Assembly: GCA_004352715.1 (NCBI GenBank)
Contig: SCFE01000014.1
Coordinates: forward strand, 2,155,884-2,219,883
DNA length: 64,000 nt
DNA from: Hofstenia miamia
Lineage: Eukaryota; Xenacoelomorpha; Acoela
Direction: 5' to 3'
This document shows, in pieces, positions 12,978 through 25,429 of the stretch (its first letter is position 1; the number at the start of each line of letters is the position of its first letter). The position numbers and the translations under genes are program-made. The notes under the pieces were generated by a model. The model searched no databases, was not told where the DNA came from, and worked only from the letters and a program-made list of their open reading frames with translations.

Positions 12978-15167
12978 TTAACGAATTCGATACAACATTT
13001 TCCGTTGCATTCTATGCTGCAATTCCCCTCTGCGAATCATTGCACTGATAACCTTACCTACTGCACGCTCCGGATACTTTTGCTTAACGAAGTCTTGCAC
13101 GATTGCATGCGCCATTACTTGTGAACCAATAGGAAACCGTTTTTTAATTTGTTTTTCAATACGATTCAGTGTCTCTATATCGTCTGTTGTAGTGAATCCT
13201 TCAGCCCCTTCGAGTCCGCCTGACATAGCTGCGTCTAAGGTCGATACCTGGAATAATCGTAAAGCTTCATCTACATGAGACTCAGAGGCAAAAGGTTGCA
13301 AACTCATTTTCGCCAGGGATTCACTGATTCTAACAATAGCTTCTAACTGACGAACAGTAATTGGAATTGAGAGTCGTTTTTGTGTCTCCTGTTCATGTAC
13401 ACGGCTACCGTTTCGCATTAAAACATATCGATTTTGTAATTTTTCTGCTGCTGCAGCACCAATCCGTGGGCCACATCGAGAACGCACGTAAGCAATGTAT
13501 TTCTTCAAAAATTCAATGTCTAATTCTCCTGAAGGCATATTTTCAGGTTGAATTGCATTCATATGAACTCTTATGACGTGTCTTGCCAATGTTGTATCCT
13601 TGCGAAAATCATGTTCATCTTTTACAATATATATCATGTCAAAACGAGACAAAATGGTGGGCATAAAGTCAATGTTTTCATCCCCCTTTGAATCGTCCCA
13701 TCTCCCGTACACAGAATTAGCAGCAGCTAAAACAGAGCACCTTGTATTTAAAGTGGTTGTTATTCCTGCTTTTGCTATTGATATGGTTTGCTGTTCCATA
13801 GCTTCATGTATTGCAACCCTATCATCTTCTCGCATTTTATCAAATTCATCAATACAGACAACTCCCCCATCTGCAAGCACCATTGCTCCTCCTTCCATTA
13901 TAAAGTTCCGCGTTCCAGGATCACGAGTTACAGAAGCAGTTAAACCTGCAGCACTAGAACCTTTACCTGATGTGTAAACAGCGACAGGAGCAACTTTTTC
14001 GACAAACTTTAAAAGTTGTGATTTTGCAGTACCAGGATCACCAAGTAAAAGAAGATTAATGTCACCCCTACGAATTAAGCCATCAGGTAATCGTTTTCTT
14101 GAACCTCCGATTAACAAGCAAGCAATGGATTTCTTAGTATCAATACTGCCATATATAGACGGGGCAATACTATTAGAGATAACTTCATAAACGTCTGGAC
14201 GAGCTGCTAATTTACGAAACTTTTCCTCTTCTTGTGGCGTAAAATGACAATTGATACTACTACCAACTCCTTCACTATGAACTTCAATACCGACAACTCG
14301 AACATATGGATTTCGTATGCCAACAGCAATATTATCACGTGTTTTCTTACTTTTTATTGCCTTTCTAATAGAATATATTCCTAAAACTGTGACACGATTG
14401 CCAGGAGCGACACGCTCACATAAATATCGATCACAATATAATTGCAAATGCCGTGGCATTTCACCATTCGGTACATCTTCAGGAGCCTCTTGTAATTTTA
14501 ACGTCTGGTAATCCACACATTTACACTTGTCGGGCACAATAAAATAAGGATCTAATCCACACGGAACCCTCCCAGTCTGATCAGAACTGCATTTTCTTGG
14601 TAGGACATAGCCTTCCAATCCAGGTTTTAGACGAATATCATTGACAACATTTCTACAACTGCGGCACTGAATAACCATGTTGGTAGCCTTCACACGAATT
14701 CCACTGGCAGCAATAACAATACCAGAAATTTTTACTAACTTTGAAACGAATTCTGATTTTAATTCACGCATGCCTAAAGGTTCGTCATGTGATGAAACAG
14801 TCACCTGAATATCTTCCACAGCTTCGTCTCCTTCCGGTCGCGGCCTAGTAATTTCATCAGCAATTTCCTTGGCGGCTTCTTCAAGTAGAGGCAAGAACTC
14901 TGCAGGAGATTTTCGAATTTTCTCACCCAGTTCGGCATCAAGTAACTGGAAGTCCTCTAAATCAACATTTAAAGAGTAATCTCTGACATTATAGTTTTGT
15001 TTTAGTTGATCACGATAACGATAAGCAAATGTTAAAGGTTCATGACAATTACGAATGAAATCACGAAATCTCTTTTTTATTTGTAAACGGGTGTCTTGAT
15101 TAATAAGTGTATCGTCATTTCCAAATGCATCGCTGAAGAATACACCTTCCTCATCAAATCCAGCCAT
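12978..15167 (-). CDS. MCM5: DNA replication licensing factor MCM5 (single exon)
   Basis: MCM5 is one of six AAA+ subunits of the MCM2-7 ring, the core of the replicative CMG helicase loaded on origins in G1. The chain is collinear with animal MCM5 over its full length. It begins [17 protein letters not shown] zinc-binding segment starts with CRSC (about residue 167). Walker A is [13 protein letters not shown] (about 375), Walker [13 protein letters not shown] (about 436), and the arginine finger [13 protein letters not shown] (about 505). The C-terminal winged-helix part ends [13 protein letters not shown]. Length is 729 aa from the ATG at 15167, close to human MCM5 (734). Two further in-frame start options lie upstream (ATG at 15176, GTG at 15182), but the 15167 ATG matches the conserved MxGFD start and follows a splice-like TTTAG by one base. 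No intron interrupts the frame, unlike the neighbouring genes. Confidence 0.97.
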   Translation of the reverse strand: MAGFDEEGVFFSDAFGNDDTLINQDTRLQIKKRFRDFIRNCHEPLTFAYRYRDQLKQNYNVRDYSLNVDLEDFQLLDAELGEKIRKSPAEFLPLLEEAAKEIADEITRPRPEGDEAVEDIQVTVSSHDEPLGMRELKSEFVSKLVKISGIVIAASGIRVKATNMVIQCRSCRNVVNDIRLKPGLEGYVLPRKCSSDQTGRVPCGLDPYFIVPDKCKCVDYQTLKLQEAPEDVPNGEMPRHLQLYCDRYLCERVAPGNRVTVLGIYSIRKAIKSKKTRDNIAVGIRNPYVRVVGIEVHSEGVGSSINCHFTPQEEEKFRKLAARPDVYEVISNSIAPSIYGSIDTKKSIACLLIGGSRKRLPDGLIRRGDINLLLLGDPGTAKSQLLKFVEKVAPVAVYTSGKGSSAAGLTASVTRDPGTRNFIMEGGAMVLADGGVVCIDEFDKMREDDRVAIHEAMEQQTISIAKAGITTTLNTRCSVLAAANSVYGRWDDSKGDENIDFMPTILSRFDMIYIVKDEHDFRKDTTLARHVIRVHMNAIQPENMPSGELDIEFLKKYIAYVRSRCGPRIGAAAAEKLQNRYVLMRNGSRVHEQETQKRLSIPITVRQLEAIVRISESLAKMSLQPFASESHVDEALRLFQVSTLDAAMSGGLEGAEGFTTTDDIETLNRIEKQIKKRFPIGSQVMAHAIVQDFVKQKYPERAVGKVISAMIRRGELQHRMQRKMLYRIR

Positions 15168-15190
15168 TCTAAACATGAACACAAATAAGG
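15168..15190 (-). promoter_or_regulatory. 3' splice acceptor (cis or spliced-leader) before MCM5 start
   Basis: Reading the minus strand, a U-rich run ends GTGTTCATGTTTAG, followed by one base and then the conserved ATG. This is the shape of an acceptor for either a 5' UTR intron or spliced-leader addition, and it argues that the upstream ATG at 15176 is intronic. No transcript data were available. Confidence 0.45.
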
Positions 15191-18100
15191 ATCAAAACTC
15201 GACATTAAATTGTAACAAGCTAATAAATACTAAGTTTAGGGTATTGTTTTTCAAGCAACGTTTACAAAACAAGCGAAAAATTTCAATTTGAAATTTGATA
15301 TTCATTGATAAAATCGAACTTAGATGTTGGTAAGAATGCTAAAGACAATTCTTAATTTTTGGTAAAAACTTGAACAGTACGAATTCTAGATAATTTCACA
15401 ATGAATTCAATAAATAAAATAAACAGAAGAAATGATGATTGCCTATTAATTGTGCGCTAAAAAGAATAGTATTTAACCAATTGCAACTTGATAAAAAACA
15501 TTCAAATCGAAAAAATTAAAATATACAGGAGCTTATCATCGAACTTTGGGATAGTTAATCATGCAAAAGAATTCATACTTATATTCAATAGCAAAATCTA
15601 AAGCATAATTTAATAAATTAAAGTATTGAAATTCTAAATTAGATTTTAAAAATTCTAAAAAAGATTTTATAAGTACTATATACGTATTTTGCAGGTCGAA
15701 ATTATACCTATTTAAATATTTTAAAACATTCTAATATTTGGAAAACAACGACGACTATAAAAAGCCGTCCTTACAAAAATATAAAGTTAAAATTTTTATT
15801 ATTATAATTTTTTAGGTATTATAAAAGTTAATAATTTTTTGATTTAGGAGACAATTTGATTGTTGAAAAGATGACCAAAATCCTAATGAAATTGCATTAT
15901 TGCTGAATATCCGTTTTTAGTGACATAATAGACGGCAAAGATTTGAAAAATAAAATTAAAAAAATGAATTTTGTTGGGAAATAGCAAAAAATCCATACGT
16001 TGAAAGTAAAAATGAGCTTTGCGAATGATTTGGGGAAATTATTTAAGAAATGGTTTCGATTTGTGAATTAAAAAATCGATATAAAGAATAAAACATTCAT
16101 TAACAACTATAAGAAAAAACCAAAATAAATAACGACGCCTTGTCTGGGAGATATACCAATGAAAAGCTTGAAGAGGATAGAAATTCAAAATTTCATATTA
16201 AAAATTGAACAGAAACTTAGTAGCATTGATAGATAGTCCAATCATTTGATCAAGTTCGAAAGGCTAATTCATTTGGATTTTGATATTTGGCAGCAATAAA
16301 ACGAATGACCTTAATGCATTTTTTACATTCATCACTAAAACAAGATAGTAAATTGAAATTTAACGGCGTAAATTTCATTAGAACGATTTACACTTAGAAT
16401 TCATAACTGCATCCAGCTTTTAACTTATTATTAGAAAATCTTTTGATAAATATTCTCCATTTGTAATTAAATAAATTTAATAAACTGTACATACATTTTG
16501 AATATCAAGCAGTGTCTTAACTAATTATCCATGTCATCAACCGGTAATATTGCATATAAATCCCTAAATTTAGTATAAAAATGATCAGCATAAAAATATC
16601 GGGAATTCTGGTAATATTTTTATAATGACGATAATTCCCAATTGGATCTTCTTAAACAAGCTAATTGAACATTGAATAATTAGACTTGGAATTAAATTGT
16701 TAGAATTATACAATAAATTATCATTGATCATCTACTAATGATGTATATCTATTAATACACAGAACTTTCAAATAAGTATTTTCTTCCATGCAAACGAGTG
16801 ACAAGTTACTATTTCAATGTGGGATTATCATATTCATACATTAAATTGAGAAATTGTTAGTTTAGTGTTTTTCTTAACTTATTTTCCTAAGCTTAGTAGT
16901 AATAATACAAAATATTATTGCAGTATTCAAATATTCTATATATTTTAGATCAATAGTTTAATTTTATATTATGGATAAATTTTAGAGAAATGTGATTATG
17001 ACAACAATTTCCTTCCAAGTTCTAAATTAATTCCAGTGAAAACATCGAAAATTCACTGATTGTATAATAACATCTATTTGAAATATGGGGTTCACAGGAG
17101 TGGAGATGCACAGATGCCTTTCTCAGTTTAGGTAATAGAATAAAAATATTCTCCCTCATTCAACAATTTCGTTAGATTAGAGATTCTTTCGAAATTTTAA
17201 CCATTACCCACACTGTCGGTTTTAAGTTAGATGAAGAATCTGAAAGTATTTCCAACACCCTGAAATCAAATATGAAGCCCACATAGCTGACACTACATAC
17301 ATTTTGGCTTCCCGTCATAAAAAAATATGCAGCAGTAGGTAAAAAAACATCAAAATATTACTGCAATTCTTAATTGCGTTCAAAGCGTTGAAAAAAGTTA
17401 TGTAAGCCTCACATTAATCCAAAAATTATAAATTTCGTAAAAAAACACCAAACAACTGTCGCACTAAGACTCAATTTTTTAATGTACGTACAAGCCTTAT
17501 ATGTGTCATTTCTGTACGTAAAATATTCATTATATAATTTTATATCGTAGAAATCAAATTATCATTTGATGAATTAAATTACCAAAAGTTAACAATGAAA
17601 ATAGGGCTTAATTTTAATTTATATATCTTTCTTATATATTCACAAACACATTCAGGGTATGACTTTTTCAGTCCAAATATTAGCTAAAAGTTACTCGAGA
17701 CTAATATATTAGTCAGTAAAAGCAAAAGTATTAAAAAATATTTGTCACTAAAATTTTCACAATCGGTCTTACGACCGAGTTCTCTCCAGATATCAAGTGT
17801 GGTGAGATACTAAAAAAATCTAAGCAAACAACCTAAATTATCGTTATATAATATAAGTCTCAGCAGTCCTCCATTGATATTTTACACTGTCTTACAGCAA
17901 ACCGTAGGAGACCTTTGCGCAGTGTTAGTAAAGAATAATAACCAATGAAATTACAAACTTGAAAATTTTAATAGCCCTTAAATTATGTTTGCAATTTTTC
18001 AAAATATTGCCACCCTATAAAATAATGACGTCATTATTCAAAGCGGGTGAACACTTTAAAATTCAAATATTTTCAATGTGGACTTAAAATAATTCTTTGA

Positions 18101-18692
18101 TAGAAATTGTTTATTTTCAAAATTTTTTACAATATATACAAAAAGAACAGGAATATTAAAATTTGAAAGGTGGAGCAAAAGACGACGAGATTAAGAAGCA
18201 ATAGGAATAACACTGATTAACAACGAGATAATTTTCTCATCACAGATACAAATATATTTTTCTGAGTGGCTATTGTTTTTTCTAGCACGTATAGTTTTTG
18301 AAATATATATGTATTTTTGAGAAAATCTCGATTTTATTTTTATGCTTTTATTCTGATTATGAACGATACAAACATCCAAAGGTGGTCAATCACCATGCTT
18401 AAAATCTAAAATCCACTGTAGTGAAATTCCATAGTATGAATGTCTTTGTGAAGGCATTTCCTTTGCTCTTAAGTTACTATACCAAGGTTTTAGGAAAAGA
18501 AATCTGTATGGAAATGCAGGAAGTGCATTTTAAAAGACATTCGACAATCCATTTCTTTATAAGCTTAGAGCATTTTCTTAACTCCAACTTTATATACAGG
18601 AGACTTGTTATTTTCTTGAACATTAGTACATATCCATGTGAAATACAGCAAAACTCAATTCTAACGGACTGAGGGCTCATTTAAATTCCGTA
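15191..18692. other. AT-rich non-genic stretch upstream of MCM5
   Basis: I find no gene. The only structured item is the palindrome at 18021-18038. Open frames at 18191-18379, 18421-18672 and 18477-18680 overlap each other on opposite strands and lack family resemblance. Confidence 0.45.
18021..18038. promoter_or_regulatory. 18-bp perfect palindrome with CRE core
   Basis: AATAATGACGTCATTATT is a perfect inverted repeat centred on TGACGTCA, the full cAMP-response-element consensus bound by CREB/ATF bZIP dimers. It is 2.9 kb upstream of MCM5 and no nearer gene was found, so a regulatory role is unproven. Confidence 0.3.
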
Positions 18693-19090
18693 TCATTTCA
18701 AACCTCTCTGATTTGTGAACCAACAACTATTCACTCTTTGAATAGTGTGCACCAGTATCTGAAGGAATTTTTCACCATATAATTGCACTGGTCTACTTGC
18801 TGTAGCCATGATTCCACAAACAATATTATGTTTGGTCTGTATAGATTCTATACTATAGAAAATGCTTTTACACTTACAGAAAAAAAGTAAGTCTTCATTA
18901 TGATCTTTTGCCCCAGTCCATATCATTGGCATGTCAAATTACATTGCAACTTTTTTTTTGTTTAACTAATTGCGCAAACCATTTGAACACGGAGCGAATA
19001 CTTGATGTTGCACCCACATTTTATCTTGGCCATCGAGTTGGCAAACTAAAGTTTGGATATTTTCTTAAGGTCGGTTGTAGTATTTCATCG
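18693..19090 (-). pseudogene. Possible decayed coding sequence, unrecognised
   Basis: On the minus strand, protein-like pieces follow one another in two frames: SIRSVFKWFAQLVKQKKK upstream (about 18960-19020), then an open 79-codon frame from 18932 with IVCGIMATASRPVQLYGEKF and ILVHTIQRVNSCWF. The frame change and an upstream stop suggest a decayed gene or transposon. No family identified; chance is possible. Confidence 0.25.
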
Positions 19091-19728
19091 TTGTAGCACC
19101 TACATAGCATATACTTGCATTCTCGACGAATGCTGATTGATATCAAATGATTCGAAATAATTTAACACCAACTAATGTGTACAACTGAATGAAAATTAGG
19201 AAAATCTCAATTTCACTCTTAAATTGGGTTGCGAATAGTTGCCGTTTCAGTTCAAAAAGTTCTCCCATTTCAGTTTTAGTTTTATATTTCAATTTTTTCG
19301 GCTAAATTGTGGATATGGCCCAAAGGGCGGTTAGAATTATTAAGTAGTATTACTAACTGTAATGACTTTAGATTAAGGCTTGAACATGTACGGATAGTAC
19401 ACGCTGGTAGAGCGAGTACGGGTAAAGAAAATAACGAATAAATTGCAAAAAATGTTATTAAATTAAACATTTCTTATTATTAGCAATTTGTCTTTAAATG
19501 TTTATAAACAGTCTGAAAGGTACTATTTAAACATCAAACATTTCAATAACGATTCTATTACTAAAACTGCTACCAATATCATCAAAACCATCGCATTGAA
19601 CGTAGCTGGTTGTTTGGCAACAACGTCAAATCTTACTGGTCATATTCATGGTAAAGGCAAACACAATTGAATTTTAGTTATTCCTAGTATTTGCTAATCA
19701 TGTTAACTTAGAGTTATTAATACATAAG

Positions 19729-20973
19729 TAGAGCAGTTCAAAAGTTACTAAGTAACAAAGTTGCTTTGAGCATGTTAGGTTACATAAAGTTACAATTATG
19801 CCTTTGCATATTGTTACCAAATTAGATATGAAGCAACTAATTTTAAAGGAGAGTAGAGGAGTGTTTTAACCGTTCAGTGCCTAATATTTCGATTTATTTA
19901 GCTGTGCATTGACAAAATTTATTGAATATAGAAGCGCCTGAAACTCAATCTTTTTTGTACAATTTTAACGTTCATATTACATTATGATTCCTTGAATTAG
20001 ATTTATAATTGCAACAGCAATATTCGAATTCTTTTTCCCCGGGAGCTAAATTAAAAATAGGTGCTTATAAATACATTAAAAATTATATTTTGCGTGATGC
20101 CACACAATTTCCTGAATTGCGTTTGCATGCTTTCAGTATTTATACTGTTGCCATTGAATTTTTGCTCGTATACCGCATTGCTTTGTAGTGTGTAATCTAT
20201 TTAAAGTTGAAAATTGTTAAAATAGGCAGATCAGATGCGAATAAAATCAATGAAGCAGTGCGTTCCTTTCCGACAGAATTCAAGGCACATTGTTTCAAAT
20301 GTTGTATTCAACAAGCAATTTCTTATACATAGACATTGCGATACTAAATCACTCAAAAACACCCTGAAGATCATGCACAAAATTATTCAACTAGTTCCAC
20401 ACCACAACAGCTGATTACAGAGGCCATTCATCCAGGACAGATTTACTAAATGAGTGACATAAGCAGTCGTTTTTGCTGACATTTCATTAGGGAAATCAAA
20501 TAATGATTTGTTGAAGAGCCTGTTCACTTATATGAAGTTCGAGTTATCTTCAGTCAACTGCTCAATGCGCGGGTTCCTGTAATTGCCAATGAGTACTCGG
20601 AAGTAATAAAGGCTAAATTAATGAATAAGATGTTTTTTTACCATTGGCCGAAACTGAAATCCATAAAACGAAGTACTTTGGCGTCCTTGTTTTTGACATT
20701 GAGTGGAAAATATCTCCCCAGCAACATATGGATTTCTGATGGAATGTCCACCGACAAGCTGCGAAGTTGAATGCTTTTCTTACAGCTCGAAAAAGTGCTT
20801 CAAAAGCATTGCAACGTCAGTACAGAAAACCTTGAAAACTACGTTTTGGTACTTTTTAACGCAAAATTACTGAAATAAAGCCTCTACTTTTTTAAAAAAA
20901 AGTTACTATTAGGTTACCTTTTCTTTTCTTAGTTACATTGCACATTTCATTAGGTTACACATGAACCACCCTA
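19729..20973 (+). mobile_element. Decayed hAT-type DNA transposon with 8-bp target duplication
   Basis: The ends form terminal inverted repeats: left TAGAGCAGTTCAAAAG, right (reverse complement) TAGGGTGGTTCATGTG. Both are flanked by the identical 8-bp sequence TACATAAG (19721-19728 and 20974-20981), the target-duplication length typical of hAT elements. The interior (about 20225-20840, plus strand) holds transposase-like fragments: GRSDANKINEAVRSFPTEF followed by CFKCC, like the start of a BED-type zinc finger, and further on KINEA-like and VHLYEVRVIFSQLLNARV pieces broken by stops. The element is non-functional and about 1.25 kb long. It sits against the microsatellite tail of the LINE that begins at about 20982. 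Confidence 0.75.
20225..20840 (+). pseudogene. BED-finger/hAT-like transposase relic
   Basis: Fragmentary coding similarity inside the hAT-type element, with Cys-Cys and downstream His-containing pieces in a BED-finger-like order. There are at least two stops within the first 70 codons. No catalytic or dimerisation motif can be placed with confidence. Confidence 0.4.
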
Positions 20974-20981
20974 TACATAAG

Positions 20982-22056
20982 TTAATAATAATAATAAAAA
21001 TAATCACTTTATTTCCCCGCTGAAGGCATACACTACAAAAAAATAAAAGTCAAGTTTTACGGCAGCGAGGACAGTCACAGGGGATGAAATAGGAGTAGAT
21101 GGAAGAGCAGGCAAATTTGGAGAAGGGCTCAGTAAAGAGGAAAGACATCAAAGATTTCTTCAAGCACAGCGAAGGGGAAAAGAAATCAATCGCTGTTAGA
21201 GGGTTGAGAGTCAAGATGTAATTAGCAGCAGCAGAACCACGATTGAAACATGAGTGAAGGGTGCGATGTTTCTTGCGACGACGAATGGAGAAAGCGAGTG
21301 GAGGGGCAATTAGAGAACTTAATGAAATCAAAAAGGATCAAGATCCAATTTGCGAGTAAGCAGTCGATTGAACAAGAGGAGACCTCAGGCATGGAAGTAG
21401 AGTGACAACGGGAGAGTAGAGACTTTGAGAAGGGCGTCTTTGTATGGCAAGGGAGAGATCCATTTGAATTCACGCTTCTGGAAACGTTCCATAGAGTGGA
21501 ACAAGGAACGAAAAGGCCACCAACAGGGAAAGCGTAGAAAAGAATGGCGCGAGGAATGGACTTGAACAAAGAGAGTTTCACAACAGCCGTGGAAATAAAG
21601 GAAACATTGCGGAAGCAGGCAATGAGTGAGGAATTAGCATTGCGGAGACGAATGATACATGACCAGCCCAATTTGAGTTATCAGCAAGTAGAACTCCAAG
21701 ATGAGTATGATGAGGGAAAAGTTCACAGGAAGAGGAAGATCAGAAGGGGGAGATACAGAAAAGGAAATACCGCATGTCTTGGTTGGGCTAAAAGCAAGAT
21801 GGTTAACAAAAGACCAATTAGCCAAAAGCTTAAGATCAGAGGTAATATTGGAGGCAAAAGAACTACCAAAGTTGAAATTCGCAGTGGCATTAACGTACAG
21901 TAGACAGGATGAGTTGAGGATAGATTGAGGGAGGTCGTTGATAGCAACAAGGAAGAAGAGAACAGCAAACACGGAACTTGAGGAGCACCACTAGAGATAA
22001 GAGCAGGGGAAGAAATAGACGAGTTGATTTTGACACACTGACGACGATTGGACAGG
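20982..22056 (-). mobile_element. LINE (non-LTR retrotransposon), 3' half, split by later insertion
   Basis: The minus strand reads LSNRRQCVKIN, then a GxPQ box (SSGAPQVP), INDLPQSILNSSCLLY where the YADD catalytic box should follow but is altered, and then typical post-RT sequence (DLKLLANWSFVNHLAFSPTKT). The frame shifts several times. The 3' end is an AATAAAGTGATTATT region with a (TTA)n microsatellite tail at about 20982-21000. Its 5' half continues at 29035 after about 7 kb of inserted DNA, and the two reading frames meet exactly (see 22057-29034). Confidence 0.75.
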
Positions 22057-22059
22057 TAA

Positions 22060-22733
22060 TACCCCGTTTACACGTGACATGAGACATGCATGTCTTGTGT
22101 TTTTAATGAGCGAATGTCACGTCTAAACACCCAAAACGCGCGACATTCAACCACTCAAGTAGAGCACTTGAAAAACATTCGAATATCAAAAGATTTTGAT
22201 TTTCTCGAGTGTCTTATGTCTTGTGTCACCGTGTAAACACCCAAAACATGAGACATGCATGTTTTCGAATGAAATTAATTAACAATTGTACCGCGATTTA
22301 ACACAAATTAGAACAATATTACTAATCAAAGTTAACAACTAAATTGATCATATTTTTAGCTGAAATTATTGTGATGAGGTTAATGAAATCTTGATTTCTT
22401 GTACTTTATTATACCTAAGTGGTTCTTCCTTGTTGTAATTCTAGTACCGGTACTAATCTACATTTTGTCATTCAAATTATAGAATATCAATGTTTGAAAA
22501 AATCATCAAATTTAAGAGAAAATAATGCACCGACTCCAACATGTTTGAATTCGCATTGTTGTTGTCAGATTATATTTCAAATAGATAAAATCATTCATAA
22601 AGTTCTAAAATTCTTATTCTATTCCATTTTGTGTAACTACATACATTTATGACATTAAATTTTGAGAGACTTTGCGTTTATTTTCGATTAATGTTTCCTT
22701 TATAAAAATTTCATTTCTAGAATTCCGAGGGCG

Positions 22734-22766
<33 letters not shown>

Positions 22767-24651
22767 AACATCAACTTTATGTTAGCACATATAGGAATGG
22801 ACCAATTTCATTTTGAAAATTAGAAATAGAATCTATTTTTCTTTTTAATTTAAATATATTCTGATTTTCAAAGATCCGGTTAAGTTAAGAAGATATCCGG
22901 TCCGGTTAAATTATATTGGGGGGTACAGGACTAATCATTAATAATGTTTTAATGTATATAATCCCAAATCGCAAAATTTTAAGATTTCAATCACTTAACA
23001 CAGAATATCGCAAACAAATAATATTAAGACTCAGATTTAGTGCCTAAATCTGTTGCAATTTTTGGAAAGGTTTTCTTCTTTAGATCCCTGTTCTTATAAC
23101 AGGAATCGAGACATCCCATAAAAAAGATTGTTGCCTCACTGCCTCTATCAACTTTGATTCTAAACCATCAGTCATGCTACTGTTAAATATTGATCGCAGA
23201 GCTTATACTCTGTTAATTTAAAAATTGATTTGAAAATAGACATTCTTCCTATGGGTCAGACATTGTTAATTATTCTACTTGAAAGAATTTGGTTGCTTTG
23301 GGATTTGTGTTTGTTTCAATTCAAAGCACGTCAATTCTACATAAACATAACTGAGATCTCAATTTTTTAACATTTACTTATTCTCTATTCCAATCAAAAC
23401 CATAACAATTTTACTCACATAGAATATATTTAATTATTTAGTACTAAACAAATGCAAAAAATCAAGATTTCATTAAACACATCACAATAATTTCAGCTAA
23501 AAATATGATCAATTTAGTAGTTAACTTTGATTAGGAAAATAGTTCTAATTTGGGTTAAATCGCGGTACAATTGTTAGTTAATTTGATTCGAAAACATGCA
23601 TGTCTCATGTTTTGGGTGTTTACACGGTGACACAAGACATAAGACACTCGAGAAAATCAAAATCTTTTGATATTCGAATGTTTTTCAAGTGCTCTTTTTA
23701 ATTTAAATATATTCTGATTTTCAAAGATCCGGTTAAGTTAAGAAGATATCCGGTCCGGTTAAATTATATTGGGACGTACAGGACTAATCATTAAGAATGT
23801 TTTAATGTATATAATCCCAAATCGCAAAATTTTAAGATTTCAATCACTTAACACAGAATATCGCAAACAAATAATATTAAGACTCATATTTAGTTCCTAA
23901 ATCTGTTGCAATTTTTGGAAAGGTTTTCTTCTTTAGATCCTGTTCTTATAACAGGAATCGAGACATCCCATAAAAAAGATCGTTGCCTCACTGCCTCTAT
24001 CAACTTTGATTCTAAACCATCAGTCATGCTACTGTTAAATATTGATCGCAGAGCTTACATACTCTGTTAATTTAAAAATTGATTTGAAAATAGACATTCT
24101 TCCTATGGGTCAGACATTGTTAATTATTCTACTTGAAAGAGTTAGGTTGCTTTGGGATTTGTGTTTGTTTCAATTCAAAGCACGTCAATTCTACATAAAC
24201 ATAACTGAGATCTCAATTTTTTAACATTTACTTATTCTCTATTCCAATCAAAACCATAACAATTTTACTCACATAGAATATATTTAATTATTTAGTACTA
24301 AACAAAGTGCAAAAAATCAAGATTTCATTAAACACATCACAATAATTTCGGCTAAAAATATCATCAATTTAGTAGTTAAGTTTGATTAGGAAAATTGTTC
24401 TAATTTGTGTTAAATCGCGGTACAATTTTTAGTTAATTTGATTCGAAAACATGCATGTCTCATGTTTTGGGTGTTTACACGGTGACACAAGACATAAGAC
24501 ACTCGAGAAAATCAAAATCTTTTGATATTCGAATGTTTTTCAAGTGCTCTACTTGAGTGGTTGAATGTCGCGTGTTTTAGGTGTTTAGACGTGACATTCG
24601 CTCATTGAAAACACAAGACATGCATGTCTCATGTCACGTGTAAACGGGGTA
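22060..24651. mobile_element. Non-autonomous TIR element, copy 1, internally duplicated
   Basis: Termini are inverted repeats about 350 bp long starting TACCCCGTTTACACGTGACA. They contain repeated words such as ACATGCATGTCT and GTGTTTACACGGTGACAC. No transposase is present; the only open frame (60 codons near 24042) recurs in copy 2 as part of the repeat. Compared with copy 2 it carries a roughly 390-bp extra segment (about 22441-22835, including a (TA)n tract at 22737-22766) and a tandem duplication of about 853 bp. PIF/Harbinger-like by its TAA/TTA target triplets. Confidence 0.75.
22841..24546. repeat. 853-bp tandem duplication inside copy 1
   Basis: Unit 1 (22841-23693) and unit 2 (23694-24546) both start CTTTTTAATTTAAATATATT and run to a point inside the right terminal repeat (CAAGTGCTCT). 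Unit 1 stops there and restarts as unit 2, so only unit 2 continues into the true right end. The two copies differ by a few substitutions and small indels. Confidence 0.85.
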
Positions 24652-24654
24652 TTA

Positions 24655-25194
24655 CAGGGAGTGTACGACCAGCCTTAGGCCGCGCGCAAACGATACAACT
24701 TTTAAAGAAGCGATTTCTCAAGTAGCTAGAAAAGTAAACAAATTATGAAAATCAACGAAGCAATTTTTGGTTACAACTTCTCATTATTATATCATGTAAA
24801 TTCAAGTGACATCACAGGGATTGTACAAGCCTTTTCGACTTTTGACACACATTGAAACATTTAAAAAAACGTCATTTTGACATACAGTAAAATTCCGATT
24901 CCACACAGTTTGACACACTGTGATGGAGAGAAAAATTAAGATTTGACACATTTTGACACACTGTGATGGAGAGAAAAATTAAGATTTGACCCATTTTGAC
25001 AGAAAATGAAGGAGCTTACTGTAACAAAATCATATTTCCGCCCGCCAGTCGGATAAAAACTGAAAGATAAGGACTGAAATATTGTATTCAATAACAATGT
25101 GAAAAAGAAGATTATAGAGTAAAACTTAACGCAAATGAAAGAAACTGGAATGTTGTTGGTAAGGAATGATCAATACGTTGATATATGGATTTCA
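24655..25194. other. Host or repeat DNA between element copy 1 and phosphatase fragment
   Basis: No gene seen. It holds a short tandem repeat: the unit TTTGACACACTGTGATGGAG plus following sequence occurs twice with a period of about 50 bp (24908-25003). Words beginning CAGGGAGTGTAC (24655) and CAGGGATTGTAC (24817) resemble transposon ends, but no target duplication was found. Confidence 0.5.
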
Positions 25195-25380
25195 TCAGTT
25201 CTTTTTCGAAGAAGTATTTGTTTCAATGGCGGTTTCAATTTTTTTAGCTTTTTTCAACAAGACGTTCGCGGCGTTGATTTTCGAAATGCTGTTTTTAGAA
25301 ATGCCTTCTTGCAACATTGGCATTACTTCAATTTTCATATCACCTGCTTCTTTCTTCGACGTTTCTTTATCATAAGTCAT
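25195..25380 (-). CDS. Hypothetical lysine-rich 61-aa open frame
   Basis: An ATG-initiated minus-strand frame of 61 codons ends in TGA. It is rich in Lys/Glu/Ser with an apparently helical, charged character (ISKINAANVLLKKAKKIE). There is no membrane segment or known motif. It lies downstream of the phosphatase exons on the same strand inside the composite insertion, so it might be a terminal exon of that transcript, an independent small gene, or chance. Its codon use looks less AT-biased than the surrounding DNA, which is why it is listed. Confidence 0.25.
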   Translation of the reverse strand: MTYDKETSKKEAGDMKIEVMPMLQEGISKNSISKINAANVLLKKAKKIETAIETNTSSKKN

Positions 25381-25398
25381 TTTTGAAACTTTATCGTG

Positions 25399-25400
<2 letters not shown>

Positions 25401-25429
<29 letters not shown>

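Noticed and set aside
13361-14511. Plus-strand open frames of 64-134 codons at 13361, 13573 and 14317
   Set aside because: They are antisense shadows of the conserved MCM5 coding sequence.
21544-21928. Plus-strand frames of 75-119 codons
   Set aside because: They are opposite-strand shadows of the LINE reverse transcriptase, whose motifs read on the minus strand.
24655-25020. hAT end suspected at CAGGGAGTGTAC or CAGGGATTGTAC
   Set aside because: No matching opposite end and no 8-bp duplication could be found.
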